Assembly: GCA_036336795.1 (NCBI GenBank)
Contig: JAYZFL010000029.1
Location: 1 to 30,765, forward strand
Source of the DNA: UBA822 sp036336795
Lineage (GTDB): Bacteria; Gemmatimonadota; Gemmatimonadetes; Longimicrobiales; Gaopeijiaceae
Length of the DNA stretch: 30,765 nucleotides
Direction of reading: 5' to 3'
This document shows, piece by piece, positions 23,554 through 30,765 of this stretch. Position 1 is the first letter of the stretch. Every line of letters starts with the position of its first letter. The notes beneath the pieces were generated by a model. That model saw only the letters and a program-made list of their open reading frames with translations, searched no databases and had not been told where the DNA came from. A program made the translations under genes and the position numbers.

Positions 23554-24186
23554 ATGGAGTACTCGAAAGCAAAGGATTCCAACGGTAAGGGACGCCCGAG
23601 AGTCTCTGCGCTCGTCGCGCTCACACTGTTGGAGGTCATCCAGGTGAATGATCGTCCCTTTGAGGTGTTCGAGGAGGAAGATACTTCAGTAACCATACCG
23701 CGTCGGTTGGGACTGAGCGATGTAGTCGAGCGACGGATCCAGAACTATCAAAGGGAGACCAAGCGGGGACAGAAGATCTCTGATCAAGAGTTCGGAGATC
23801 TGATAAGGCTTGTCACAAAGAGGCCTGACGCCCGGGCCATCTTTCTGGAGAGTGGTGTTCGGCTCGCCGGAAAATCCACTCCAAAAGTAAAATGGATACC
23901 CCGAAGGTTGGCTGCAGTGATCGCGCGAAGACAAGTGCGTCGTCGCCTTGAGGCGTTGTTCGGGCGCCGCATCGGAGGGTTTGCTGATGGAGCGTTCACT
24001 CTAGAGGGGCGTTCGCTGTTTTTCGTGCAGAGCGATCCTGAGGGAGACGCATGTGCTCTGGTGTTGGGAATATGTTCAGCAACGTTGAACCGTATGATGT
24101 CGAATGCGCCATCGGTTGACCACACTACTTGCCAGGCACGAGGAGACCCCTTTTGCCGTTGGAGTATTCAAGAGGAGGTGGAGTGA
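23554..24186 (+). CDS. V4R-domain-like sensor protein
   Basis: This 210-residue protein has no signal peptide or membrane segment. The C-terminal 65 residues resemble a V4R (4-vinyl reductase) domain: an EGRSLFFVQSDPEGDACALVLG strand-helix part, then VDHTTCQARGDPFCRWSI with Cys193, Gly197-Asp198, Cys201 and Trp203, the cysteine pattern of V4R small-molecule sensors. The N-terminal 140 residues are basic and helical (RRLGLSDVVERRIQNYQRET, later ARRQVRRRLEALFGRR) and are not recognised. V4R domains bind small hydrophobic ligands or metal and often sit in regulators. The gene lies 37 nt before the HATPase gene and is probably co-transcribed with it, suggesting a sensor and its signalling partner. 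ATG 23554 is chosen; no strong ribosome site is visible. Confidence 0.68.
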   Translation: MEYSKAKDSNGKGRPRVSALVALTLLEVIQVNDRPFEVFEEEDTSVTIPRRLGLSDVVERRIQNYQRETKRGQKISDQEFGDLIRLVTKRPDARAIFLESGVRLAGKSTPKVKWIPRRLAAVIARRQVRRRLEALFGRRIGGFADGAFTLEGRSLFFVQSDPEGDACALVLGICSATLNRMMSNAPSVDHTTCQARGDPFCRWSIQEEVE

Positions 24187-24223
24187 TCAGGTACATCGTG
24201 AATAAAGTCCAGGGTGGGAATGA

Positions 24224-24961
24224 ATGGAACCGATGATCGTCATATCCATCCTTATCATTGCTGTCGTCGGGGGTTTCTTGATCGGGAAACACTCCGGGGA
24301 AGGAAGGTTGGTCGGAAAGAAGGGATCATCGGTGCGACCGATCACTGGCGCAAAAACTGAGGATGAGGCCTTTGAGCTAGCCCTCTTCCGGATTGGTGGC
24401 TACCTGAGGAAGAACGTGGATCGCCCGCTGTCCAGTGCCCTTAAAGATCGACAGCTGCCGTTGCGGAGAGTGGCAGAGGATGCTGTTGCTGCTATCGCGG
24501 ACTTGAATTTCTTCTTAGAAGATGGTTCAGGTGAGATAGACGAGGACGACCTTACGAGAATTGTCAAAGAGGCGGTTCGGGACTACGAAGCCGATTGGAA
24601 CATATCGATTCGCCTTTCCGCGACAGGTCCTGTGCGAGTTCGGACAAACGCCGAGAACCTCCTGGATGTTCTCTACCTGATTCTTCACAATGCCGCTGTC
24701 TTTGGTCACGAAAAGGGGGTGGTCGCGACGGTGTCCCGCGATGAAGAGTGGGGCAAGGTCCTTGTGCAGGATGAAGGCCCCGGTTTCACTCCGGAGGCTC
24801 TTTACAGGGCCCACGAACCCTTCTACACCACTGTCGAGGGAAATCTTGGGTTGGGGCTTTCGTATGCGCGGAAGGTGGTCGAACTGCAAAAGGGATGGGT
24901 CCGCTTGAGAAATGGCCCGGGTGGTGGGGCCGAGGTGGAGGTCGGGGTGCCGTTAGCCTAG
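24224..24961 (+). CDS. Membrane-anchored HATPase without a phospho-acceptor histidine
   Basis: This 245-residue protein has one N-terminal membrane helix (about 4-20, ending FLIGKHSGEG), a helical linker (45-100) and a C-terminal histidine-kinase-type ATPase domain. The N box is LHNAAVF (Asn156), the G1 box DEGPGF (183-188) and the G2 box GLGLSYARKVVE (209-220). The linker aligns in position with a dimerisation/phosphotransfer region (LRKNVDRPLSSALKDRQLPL), but no histidine lies there, so ordinary autophosphorylation is not expected. No response regulator is adjacent. It could be a degenerate kinase that binds ATP as a switch, or donate to a partner such as the V4R-like protein encoded just upstream. 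GGGTGGGA precedes the ATG. Confidence 0.8.
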   Translation: MEPMIVISILIIAVVGGFLIGKHSGEGRLVGKKGSSVRPITGAKTEDEAFELALFRIGGYLRKNVDRPLSSALKDRQLPLRRVAEDAVAAIADLNFFLEDGSGEIDEDDLTRIVKEAVRDYEADWNISIRLSATGPVRVRTNAENLLDVLYLILHNAAVFGHEKGVVATVSRDEEWGKVLVQDEGPGFTPEALYRAHEPFYTTVEGNLGLGLSYARKVVELQKGWVRLRNGPGGGAEVEVGVPLA

Positions 24962-24989
24962 CACAATCCTTCTCGACGGTGACCTGAGT

Positions 24990-26243
24990 TTACAGGCGAG
25001 TCAGTTGTAATGGTCCGGCGTCGAGAGGGGTCATGCCCTGAAGCACGTACTCCTCGATCAGCTTCCCGGTTATCGGTCCAAGCGTGAGACCCAGCATGGC
25101 ATGACCGGTAGCGACAAAGAGACCCGACTGTCCCGGTACGGGTCCCACAAAGGGGATGCCGTCGGGAGTGCACGGTCGTAAGCCGCACCACTCAGAGTGA
25201 CACGGCGCATCTCCGACACCTTTGAGGTATCCTCGTGCAGCTGCCGTGAGTTGGTTGAGGCGTCCTCGCCGAAGTTCGCGGTTTACACCCGAGAACTCCA
25301 TCGTTCCCGCAAGGCGCGTAAAGCTCCCCATAGGTGTACAGAACACGGAGGTCTCGGCCATGACGCAGGCGATATTGAGCGTGGGTGCGCCGCTTTCACT
25401 TAAGTCCAGATCGCGGTGATACCCCTTGCCGGCTTGCACGGGTAAGCGGAGTCCGAACTTCTCCGTAAGGTGTCCTCCATAAGCACCGGTGGCGAGCACG
25501 ACCGAGTCCGCTTCCAGCACCTCTCCGTTCCCGAGTCGGATGCCCTTGACTTGGCTTCCGGTACTAAGAATCTCGGCTACTCTTTGTCCTGTCTGAAATC
25601 GTCCTCCATGCCGTGCTGCACGATCAGCCAGTTCTACGACAAAGCGATAGGGATCACACGTAGCCGCATCCGGGAAATGGATACCCCCAATGACGCCATC
25701 GAGAAGAGCTGGCTCAATCTCGAGAAGTTCACCCCCGGTGAGTGTTCGCGGGTGATATCCGTGCGCGAGCATCATAGCCGCGTCCTTCTTTGCTTCGTCG
25801 AGTCCCTTCTCTGTATGACAGATCTCGTAGTAACCAGCGCGCTCATAGGCACAGTTGAGAGCCTCTTCTTCGACAAGCGAGTCAAAGAGCTTGAGGGTTG
25901 CGTGACCGAGTGGAGCTAGCGCACTCATGCTCGCGTCCAAGTACCGATCCGTGCAAAACCGTCGGAAGGTCCACAGCCACCTTACAAGTCCGGGATCCCA
26001 TCGGAGCGGGATGTACAGAGGGCTCGTGGGATCCAAGAGTTCCGTTATCGAACGCCTGATCCGACCAGGTTTGTTGAGGGGTGGATGACCGGCTGCAATG
26101 GTTCCAGCATTTCCACCTGAAGCCCCGTCCCCGATCTGGCCACGCTCCACAAGCGTAACATCGGCGCCCTCTTTGGAGAGAAAGTAGGCGCAGCATACGC
26201 CGATCACACCACCACCAACGACTACGACTCTGTGCTCAGGCAC
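24990..26243 (-). CDS. FAD-dependent D-amino-acid dehydrogenase-like oxidoreductase
   Basis: This 417-residue flavoprotein is of the DadA/glycine oxidase (DAO) type. The N-terminal FAD-binding beta-alpha-beta has GGGVIGVCCAYFLSKEGADVTLVER, followed by GASGGNAGTIAAGHPPL. The second nucleotide segment is ADSVVLATGAYGGHL, and the C-terminal GLRPCTPDGIPFVGPVPG plus ATGHAMLGLTLGP are characteristic of DadA. It should oxidise a D-amino acid, glycine or a secondary amine to the oxo acid, passing electrons to the respiratory chain. It is the last of four overlapping genes: its GTG start (26243) overlaps the symporter stop by 8 bp, so it probably handles the compound imported and isomerised by the operon. 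Confidence 0.9.
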   Translation of the reverse strand: MPEHRVVVVGGGVIGVCCAYFLSKEGADVTLVERGQIGDGASGGNAGTIAAGHPPLNKPGRIRRSITELLDPTSPLYIPLRWDPGLVRWLWTFRRFCTDRYLDASMSALAPLGHATLKLFDSLVEEEALNCAYERAGYYEICHTEKGLDEAKKDAAMMLAHGYHPRTLTGGELLEIEPALLDGVIGGIHFPDAATCDPYRFVVELADRAARHGGRFQTGQRVAEILSTGSQVKGIRLGNGEVLEADSVVLATGAYGGHLTEKFGLRLPVQAGKGYHRDLDLSESGAPTLNIACVMAETSVFCTPMGSFTRLAGTMEFSGVNRELRRGRLNQLTAAARGYLKGVGDAPCHSEWCGLRPCTPDGIPFVGPVPGQSGLFVATGHAMLGLTLGPITGKLIEEYVLQGMTPLDAGPLQLTRL

Positions 26244-27669
26244 GCACCGACTCCGGGAAAAATCGTGCGAGCGTGGCCTCCGAGTTTCTGCTCGTACCCA
26301 AGGATACGAGGACCATGAGTGTTAGCGAAGCGATAATGCCCGGATAGATTTCGTGGAGCGTCGACAGTCCGGCACGGTTGAGGAAAAAAGCAATGGTCGA
26401 AAATGTTAACCCCCCGATAGCACTTGCCAGGGCTCCTTGCCGAGTCGCTCCCTTCCAGAAGAGTCCAAAAAACAATGGCGCAAAAAGCGTCGAAGCCATT
26501 CCACCCCATGCGACTGCGGCGATCAAGCTGATCAGGGGGACCGGGTGGGTAGAAACGTAGGCGGCTACTGCCGTCACCATCGTTCCAAAGATGAGGGTCG
26601 CTTTGCGGCTAACCCGTAGAAGCGCCTTCGCGTTCGTGTCGGGCCTAAGAGGTTGAAAAACGTCTAAGGCAAAGTAGAGGCCCACGATGTGCAAAAGGCC
26701 GTCCGTCGTCGAGTGGATCGCCGCGGTGATTGCGAGCAAGATCGGAAAGCTAGCCCATCCCCCGATTACGTTCTTCACGAGATACGGGAAAGCTCCGTCC
26801 CCGAGCTCGTTCTCCGGCACCAGCATAGCGGCACCGGTTCCTACTAGTATCACAGAGAGGAGAATCACCATGACAAAGATCGCTCCAAACGCGATCTGGC
26901 CACGCGCGACATGGACGTTCCGACTTGCGTAGAAGCGATGCAGATAATAGGACTGGGTCGGAATGCCTAAGCCCCAGACCAGCATCCATCCGACGAAGTC
27001 GCTAGTGGTGCTCACGCTGCCGCCGAAGAATCCTCCAAGGTGGGCGCCGGGAGCTGTGACAACTGTGCCGCCCGTTTTCCAAAGGACCATCCCCGCTGCC
27101 AGAAGCACACCGCTAGCCAGTAGGGCCGCCTGGACTAGGTCAGTACGAAGAACTGACGCTAGCCCCCCCAGCATAGTGTAGCTAACGAAGACCACACCTA
27201 CGGTCACGATGGAAACCGTCGTGCCCAATCCGATCAGTGTGTTCATTGTGATACCGATGGCCAGCAGTTGAACGACGAGTGTGATGGAGTAGAGGGCAAT
27301 TATGGTTAGCGCAGAGAACGCTCGGAGCCCAGTGGACTCATAGCGAACGCCTAGGCACTCCGGCACAGTCGTGAGGCGGACCTTATGCAGTCGGCCCGAG
27401 GCTACGAGGAGAAGGATCCAACCGAGTGAGTAGCCATAGCAGGTGAAGGCTGCTGCCGACCAGCCGTTTACGGACGCGTATCCCGAGACTCCGATGATCG
27501 TTACTGCCGATAGAAAAGTTGCGACAAAAGCACTCGTAGCTAGGCCCAGGCCCATGGTGCGGTCGGCCACTGCATAGGATTCGAACGACTTCTTCCGATA
27601 TCCCCACACGCCCACTGCCAAAATAAAGGTTGAATAGGCAATGAACGCCATGAAAAGTCCGAAGTCCAT
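26236..27669 (-). CDS. Sodium:solute symporter (SSS family)
   Basis: This 477-residue protein has about 12 to 13 membrane helices and takes up a small organic solute with sodium. MAFIAYSTFILAVGVWGYRKKSFESYAVADRTMGL at the N-terminus, AFVATFLSAVTIIGVSGYA and the SYTMLGGLASVLRTDLVQ segment (the conserved GG..AV..TD..Q region of SSS proteins) identify the family. The A-D-R-T-M-G-L sequence is the normal TM1/TM2 marker. Length is typical. The ATG shares one base with the stop of an upstream 33-residue membrane-protein gene (TGATG), and the flavoenzyme gene overlaps its end. Neighbours suggest an amino acid or dicarboxylate substrate. Confidence 0.93.
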   Translation of the reverse strand: MDFGLFMAFIAYSTFILAVGVWGYRKKSFESYAVADRTMGLGLATSAFVATFLSAVTIIGVSGYASVNGWSAAAFTCYGYSLGWILLLVASGRLHKVRLTTVPECLGVRYESTGLRAFSALTIIALYSITLVVQLLAIGITMNTLIGLGTTVSIVTVGVVFVSYTMLGGLASVLRTDLVQAALLASGVLLAAGMVLWKTGGTVVTAPGAHLGGFFGGSVSTTSDFVGWMLVWGLGIPTQSYYLHRFYASRNVHVARGQIAFGAIFVMVILLSVILVGTGAAMLVPENELGDGAFPYLVKNVIGGWASFPILLAITAAIHSTTDGLLHIVGLYFALDVFQPLRPDTNAKALLRVSRKATLIFGTMVTAVAAYVSTHPVPLISLIAAVAWGGMASTLFAPLFFGLFWKGATRQGALASAIGGLTFSTIAFFLNRAGLSTLHEIYPGIIASLTLMVLVSLGTSRNSEATLARFFPESVRA

Positions 27670-27770
27670 CAGCGACCCTTTCTATTCTCTTTGCGCTCAA
27701 GCAAAAGCATGAGCACTAGGGGAATAAAAGAGATGCCCACCGTCGACAGGAGGATCAAATAGACGGTCAT
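27669..27770 (-). CDS. 33-residue single-span membrane protein, probable symporter accessory subunit
   Basis: This tiny gene fills the space between the racemase-like and symporter genes. Its product begins MTVYLILLSTVGISFIPLVL, continues as a single hydrophobic helix, and ends in a charged tail (LERKENRKGR). The start ATG overlaps the racemase stop by four bases (ATGA), and its stop overlaps the symporter ATG by one base (TGATG). Such exact coupling on both sides is hard to explain by chance. Small helical proteins encoded directly before SSS symporters are known as symporter accessory subunits, which supports this role. The sequence itself shows no further motif. Confidence 0.8.
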   Translation of the reverse strand: MTVYLILLSTVGISFIPLVLMLLLERKENRKGR

Positions 27771-28447
27771 GACGAAACTTCACGACGGCTGGCTTTGAGG
27801 GTTACCTGGTTGCTGGAGAGTACCGGTATACCGAGCGCGCTTCGGAGTGAATCGATTGCTTCGATGGCACGCCAATTTGTACAGGAAAGAAAGACGCAGT
27901 CCGCTGAGATACCCGCCATCTTTTCTCTAACGAAGTTTGTGATCTGATCGGGGGTTACTCGACCGATATCTCCATTGTCGATAAGCCCCATTCCCTGCGT
28001 GCAGGCGATCTTGAATCCGGCCTTGGTCACGCAGCGCGTCACACTTGAAGTCAGTTCTTCGGCGTACGGGGTGAACACAGCAACACGACCAGGACCGATC
28101 ACCTCCAGTTCGGCAAGCATGGCACTGATGACGGTCACGGCTCTCGCGCCGGTGCTGGCACGCATATTATCAATCATCTTTCGATCACTATCGAGCCCTC
28201 CTAGGGAGCCGGCGGAAGTGCACCCGAAGACCACTAAGTCTGGTTCCGTCGTTGTGATCTGAGCCAAGCATCTTGGAAGCTCTTCTTCAAGCATGCGGAT
28301 TTCAGCTTCCTTCGTGACGCTCTCGAGGAAAATTCTCCATGTACTCACAGTCCAAGGAAAGTCAGTCCCTTTTCCGTGGAAGTCGGGCTCCATGACTGTA
28401 TTGGAAGCGGGAACAATGAGGGCGAGGTGGGAACGGTTGGAATGCAT
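27767..28447 (-). CDS. Asp/Glu racemase / maleate cis-trans isomerase family enzyme
   Basis: This 226-residue cytosolic enzyme belongs to the two-cysteine superfamily containing aspartate racemase, maleate isomerase, arylmalonate decarboxylase and EutA. The N-terminal LIVPASNTVMEPDF carries the conserved Asn16 of the maleate-isomerase branch. The catalytic cysteines are Cys76 in VVFGCTSAGS and Cys189 in FLSCTNWRAIE. Length is normal for the group (about 230-260). The exact reaction, racemisation or cis-trans isomerisation, is not settled, although the P-S-N-T-V-M-E motif favours maleate isomerase/EutA. It is the first gene of the operon with the 33-residue protein, symporter and flavoenzyme. 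A promoter-like pair lies about 45 bp upstream. Confidence 0.85.
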   Translation of the reverse strand: MHSNRSHLALIVPASNTVMEPDFHGKGTDFPWTVSTWRIFLESVTKEAEIRMLEEELPRCLAQITTTEPDLVVFGCTSAGSLGGLDSDRKMIDNMRASTGARAVTVISAMLAELEVIGPGRVAVFTPYAEELTSSVTRCVTKAGFKIACTQGMGLIDNGDIGRVTPDQITNFVREKMAGISADCVFLSCTNWRAIEAIDSLRSALGIPVLSSNQVTLKASRREVSS

Positions 28448-28490
28448 GTGCTACACTACAGCCACTAAGTGTTGAGGTCCAACCGCGAAC

Positions 28491-28519
28491 AGTATAGAGC
28501 TCTATTCCTTGGATGCCAT
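28491..28519 (-). promoter_or_regulatory. Possible promoter of the racemase-symporter operon
   Basis: On the minus strand ATGGCA (28519-28514) lies 17 nt before TATACT (28496-28491), a good -10 box. It would give a short leader of about 36 nt before the racemase start codon. Fits of four and five of six bases to consensus make it plausible. Confidence 0.42.
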
Positions 28520-28528
28520 GTAGAGACG

Positions 28529-28543
28529 CTCCCTTTTCGGGAG
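28529..28543 (-). terminator. Weak hairpin after the NHL lipoprotein gene
   Basis: CTCCC (28529-28533) and GGGAG (28539-28543) form a 5-bp stem around a 5-nt loop, about 53 nt after the NHL gene's stop on the minus strand. No T-run follows on that strand, so termination here is uncertain. Confidence 0.3.
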
Positions 28544-28596
28544 TACGTTTTGGTTCAGTTGGCTGGCCATTCCGGTACAATCTTGCCGTAGAGGCT

Positions 28597-29730
28597 CTAC
28601 GAAGCAGTGAATTTCTGTACTCGTCGACCTGTGGAGGCTTCTCCGACGTAGAGGTTGCCGTGGGAATCAATGCTCATTCCATGGGGGCGCAAGAATTGTC
28701 CTACCTGCCGGCCTCCTCTACCGAATTCGCCAAGTATCTCCAGGTTGTCACGCCGGAGTGTCCAGACTTTATGATTCGTGCCGTCTGCGAGGTAAAGCCA
28801 CCGTTGCTCCGGGTCGGGTGACAGCACAACAACGAAGGCTGAGCCTGACGCGCGTGTCAGGGGGGCAATAATCTTCTCGGTTAGAAACGTGCCTTCCTGA
28901 TCGAAGACTTGGATCCGATTCCCCCGTCGATCGGCTACGTAGATCTGCCCATCAAGAGACCCGGTGAGTCCGTGGACAGTGGAGAATTCTCGAGGGAGGG
29001 GTCCTGCGGGATCACGATTTCCGAAGTCGTAATCGTCGACCGGGGTCTCCCCATAGGCTCCCCAGTGCCGGAGATAGCCACCTGTATCACCGTCGTAAAC
29101 GGCCACACGGCGATTGCGGTAACCGTCGGCTATGTAGACCTCGTTGGTCTCGGGGTCAACCCAGATGCCCGCGGGTCCACCTAGGAGGTCCGGGTCGTTA
29201 CTGCCCCCGTTCTGGTCGTACTCGCCGATCGTCATCACGTGGTCTCCGTTCCGCGTGAATTTCATGACTCGATGATGACGATAAGTGCCGACCCAGACAT
29301 AGTCGTTGTGATCTACGAAGAGTCCGTGAGGATTCCGGGGATACACGGAGATATCCTGTGTGGGCTCTCCCCAACCCTGAACGACGTTACCGTCCGGGCC
29401 GAACTCGATTACAGCAGGCGCTGGGACACAACATGTGCCGATCGGTGGATCTTGAACAGCAGATGTCTCCTCCGGCGTCAACGTTTCAGGGAGGTGAGCG
29501 ACCCAAACGTGGTCTTGAGAGTCCACAAAAACAGCGGTCACAGAACCCAGAATCCAGTCATTGGGCATATCCTGGGGCCAGCTTGGATCGACCTCGAATA
29601 CTGGTGCTTCACCACTTACTGTCGGATTATTGTCAGCGCCTTCGCTATCTGACGGAGGGCCACACGTCCCTGTGAAAATCAAAACCGCGGCCACAAATGC
29701 CGGGGTCGAGATCCTTCGTGCTCTTCTCAT
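28597..29730 (-). CDS. Exported NHL-repeat beta-propeller protein
   Basis: This 377-residue protein is a repeat beta-propeller of the NHL/SMP-30-like type. After a basic, hydrophobic signal (MRRARRISTPAFVAAVLIFTG) comes TGTCGPP; the Cys may be lipidated, although Thr at -1 is unusual. Blade motifs repeat: GSVTAVFVDSQDHVWVAH, NPHGLFVDHNDYVWVGTY, GPAGIWVDPETNEVYIADG, VHGLTGSLDGQIYVADR, and near the C-terminus RPHGMSIDSHGNLYVGEA. ATG 29730 is favoured over the longer 29829 reading because GGGAG precedes it and the signal peptide is then at the N-terminus. Ligand or enzymatic activity is not known; relatives in this kind of genome are often annotated as peptidyl-alpha-hydroxyglycine lyase-like proteins. 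Confidence 0.85.
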   Translation of the reverse strand: MRRARRISTPAFVAAVLIFTGTCGPPSDSEGADNNPTVSGEAPVFEVDPSWPQDMPNDWILGSVTAVFVDSQDHVWVAHLPETLTPEETSAVQDPPIGTCCVPAPAVIEFGPDGNVVQGWGEPTQDISVYPRNPHGLFVDHNDYVWVGTYRHHRVMKFTRNGDHVMTIGEYDQNGGSNDPDLLGGPAGIWVDPETNEVYIADGYRNRRVAVYDGDTGGYLRHWGAYGETPVDDYDFGNRDPAGPLPREFSTVHGLTGSLDGQIYVADRRGNRIQVFDQEGTFLTEKIIAPLTRASGSAFVVVLSPDPEQRWLYLADGTNHKVWTLRRDNLEILGEFGRGGRQVGQFLRPHGMSIDSHGNLYVGEASTGRRVQKFTAS

Positions 29731-29792
29731 AGGTGGGTTCTCCCGCCTCAATATTGTCGCTTTAGTTGGTCCGATTTCCTGCTCGTGCTTGC

Positions 29793-30308
29793 CTATGGCA
29801 CGAAGAATGTCACGGTGTCGGCGATCCATGGATCTAGTGGGATGTGGGCTCCGTCACCCACGACCGTGATGACACTATGCTCTCCAGACGTAAGCCCGGT
29901 GAGCTCGTATTCGGTCTGTGCTTGTCCGAGATGGATATGAGTGCCCGGCGTGGAAGGAATCGGTGCGCCGTTAGCGGGGAGCGGTGCATTGACGACCAAG
30001 TGATGGTGGCCCGTCCCGTCTTCGAACGTTCCCGCTGGAACGATCCGCAACCCGGATGTCTCCAGCGTCACTAGGACCGAGCTGCCTTGGACCGTCACCC
30101 CATCAGTCGGCTGAGTGATCCGAACTGACGGAGAAGCTCCCTCCTCATCGACATCGCTATTCATATCGGATGAGTCTCCACACGCAAGTCCCATGAAAAG
30201 GACGCATAGCAGGGCTGACAATAACAATCCGCTGCTTTGCCAGTTTAGAGTGGAGCGCAAGCTGAAATTTGCGGAGAGACGCTCTTGGCTAGCTAATGGC
30301 AAGATCAT
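29793..30308 (-). CDS. DUF4399 lipoprotein
   Basis: This 171-residue protein has a long N-terminal region, then the hydrophobic segment SSGLLLSALLCVLFMGLACG, a lipobox (LAC) with Cys as the lipid site. The mature part is a DUF4399 domain: GTGHHHLVVNAPLP, then THIHLGQAQTEYELTGLTSGEHS and VVGDGAHIP. The conserved histidines (HHH, HIH, H before IP) suggest metal binding, but this is inferred. ATG 30308 has AGGAG 8 nt upstream and is preferred over 30341. The signal segment is unusually far from the start (about 25 residues). It is transcribed in the same direction as the NHL gene, 62 bp upstream of it. Confidence 0.85.
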   Translation of the reverse strand: MILPLASQERLSANFSLRSTLNWQSSGLLLSALLCVLFMGLACGDSSDMNSDVDEEGASPSVRITQPTDGVTVQGSSVLVTLETSGLRIVPAGTFEDGTGHHHLVVNAPLPANGAPIPSTPGTHIHLGQAQTEYELTGLTSGEHSVITVVGDGAHIPLDPWIADTVTFFVP

Positions 30309-30506
30309 GGTGGCTACTCCTGACGGGTGGTGGATGCCCACTGGCCTTAGAGGGAGACAAGCTATTTAAAGGGTATCATTCTGAGCAATACAGAGTTGGA
30401 CAGGATCAGTCCTGCACGGGCCCTCCTTTGTTGTGAGTTCCCTCAATCCCGGAGTGCCAACCTGCGGCACTTTTAGGGCGGGATCCTAGGGGATCAGGGG
30501 CGCTCT

Positions 30507-30765
30507 TTACCGCTTCACATAACGGACGACCTGTCGCGGACCGACTTCCGCGCCATAGATGTTGCCCATGGCATCGACGGCGACCCCCTCGGCCGCGGTA
30601 GTTCCGGCATTGTCGGGATCCGGTTCTGGATCAGGGATGAACGCGATGATGCGACCGTCGGTGACGCTCGCAATGCGGATGCCCCGGCTATAGCCTTCGT
30701 TTGAGCGCGAATTTGATTCAGAATCTGCCACGTAGATCATGTCGTGTTGGTCGATGAACACGCCG
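30507..30765 (-). CDS. NHL/SMP-30-like beta-propeller protein (3' end only)
   Basis: The reading frame is open to the right edge, so only the C-terminal 85 residues are seen. GVFIDQHDMIYVADSE is a propeller blade strand, followed by GYSRGIRIASVTDGRIIAFIPDP and AEGVAVDAMGNIYGAEVGPRQVVRYVKR, the last two blades. The D-x-x-x-x-I-Y-V/G-A-D/E pattern is that of NHL repeats. It points the same way as the DUF4399 and NHL genes, after a 198-bp gap with no other ORF, so the three may form a series of related secreted proteins. Confidence 0.82.
   Translation of the reverse strand, partial: GVFIDQHDMIYVADSESNSRSNEGYSRGIRIASVTDGRIIAFIPDPEPDPDNAGTTAAEGVAVDAMGNIYGAEVGPRQVVRYVKR

Noticed and set aside
28588..28600. 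A GTAGAG/CTCTAC inverted repeat at the NHL gene's stop codon
   Set aside because: The single-base spacer cannot form a full hairpin and the site overlaps coding sequence, so I do not call it a terminator.

Overview
The window is a densely coded bacterial chromosome segment of moderately high G+C with no rRNA, tRNA, CRISPR array, transposase or phage gene visible. The gene set resembles an aerobic, protein- and amino-acid-consuming Gram-negative heterotroph: a VPS10/BNR-type secreted protein, several lipoproteins, Tat- and Sec-exported enzymes, a DUF2723 (GT117) membrane glycosyltransferase and a short primary sigma factor. Gemmatimonadota is my best guess, with Acidobacteriota as the alternative. 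This is inferred from family composition only. Many genes start without a clear Shine-Dalgarno sequence.

Left part (1-8.6 kb): the 5' end of a VPS10-like gene, a CaiB/BaiF CoA-transferase, an HD phosphohydrolase, then a secreted M20 amidohydrolase followed by a Tat-exported PLP C-S lyase/aminotransferase. Next come the primary-type sigma factor, a very strong intrinsic terminator, and rsgA.

Middle (8.5-20.4 kb): a four-gene operon on the minus strand (unknown lipoprotein, BtuF-like binding protein, BtuC/FecCD permease, BtuD/FecE ATPase) for vitamin B12 or siderophore uptake. It is followed by the DUF2723 glycosyltransferase, a hydantoinase A/oxoprolinase gene without its B partner, trpE without trpG, an M20 dipeptidase and a small YeaQ/GlsB-type membrane protein.

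Right part (20.6-30.8 kb): an ECF sigma factor coupled to a PspA-like coiled-coil protein, a lone E1-alpha 2-oxoacid dehydrogenase subunit, and a two-gene plus-strand unit made of a V4R-like sensor protein and a membrane-anchored HATPase that lacks a phospho-acceptor histidine. Then comes a tightly overlapping four-gene operon: Asp/Glu racemase or maleate-isomerase family enzyme, a 33-residue membrane peptide, a sodium:solute symporter and a D-amino-acid-dehydrogenase-like flavoenzyme. This reads as an uptake and catabolism module for an amino acid or related carboxylate. The window ends in NHL beta-propeller genes and a DUF4399 lipoprotein.

The points most worth following up are the 33-residue symporter-associated gene (27669-27770), the V4R/HATPase pair, the ECF/PspA-like pair, and the exported PLP enzyme next to an exported amidohydrolase.
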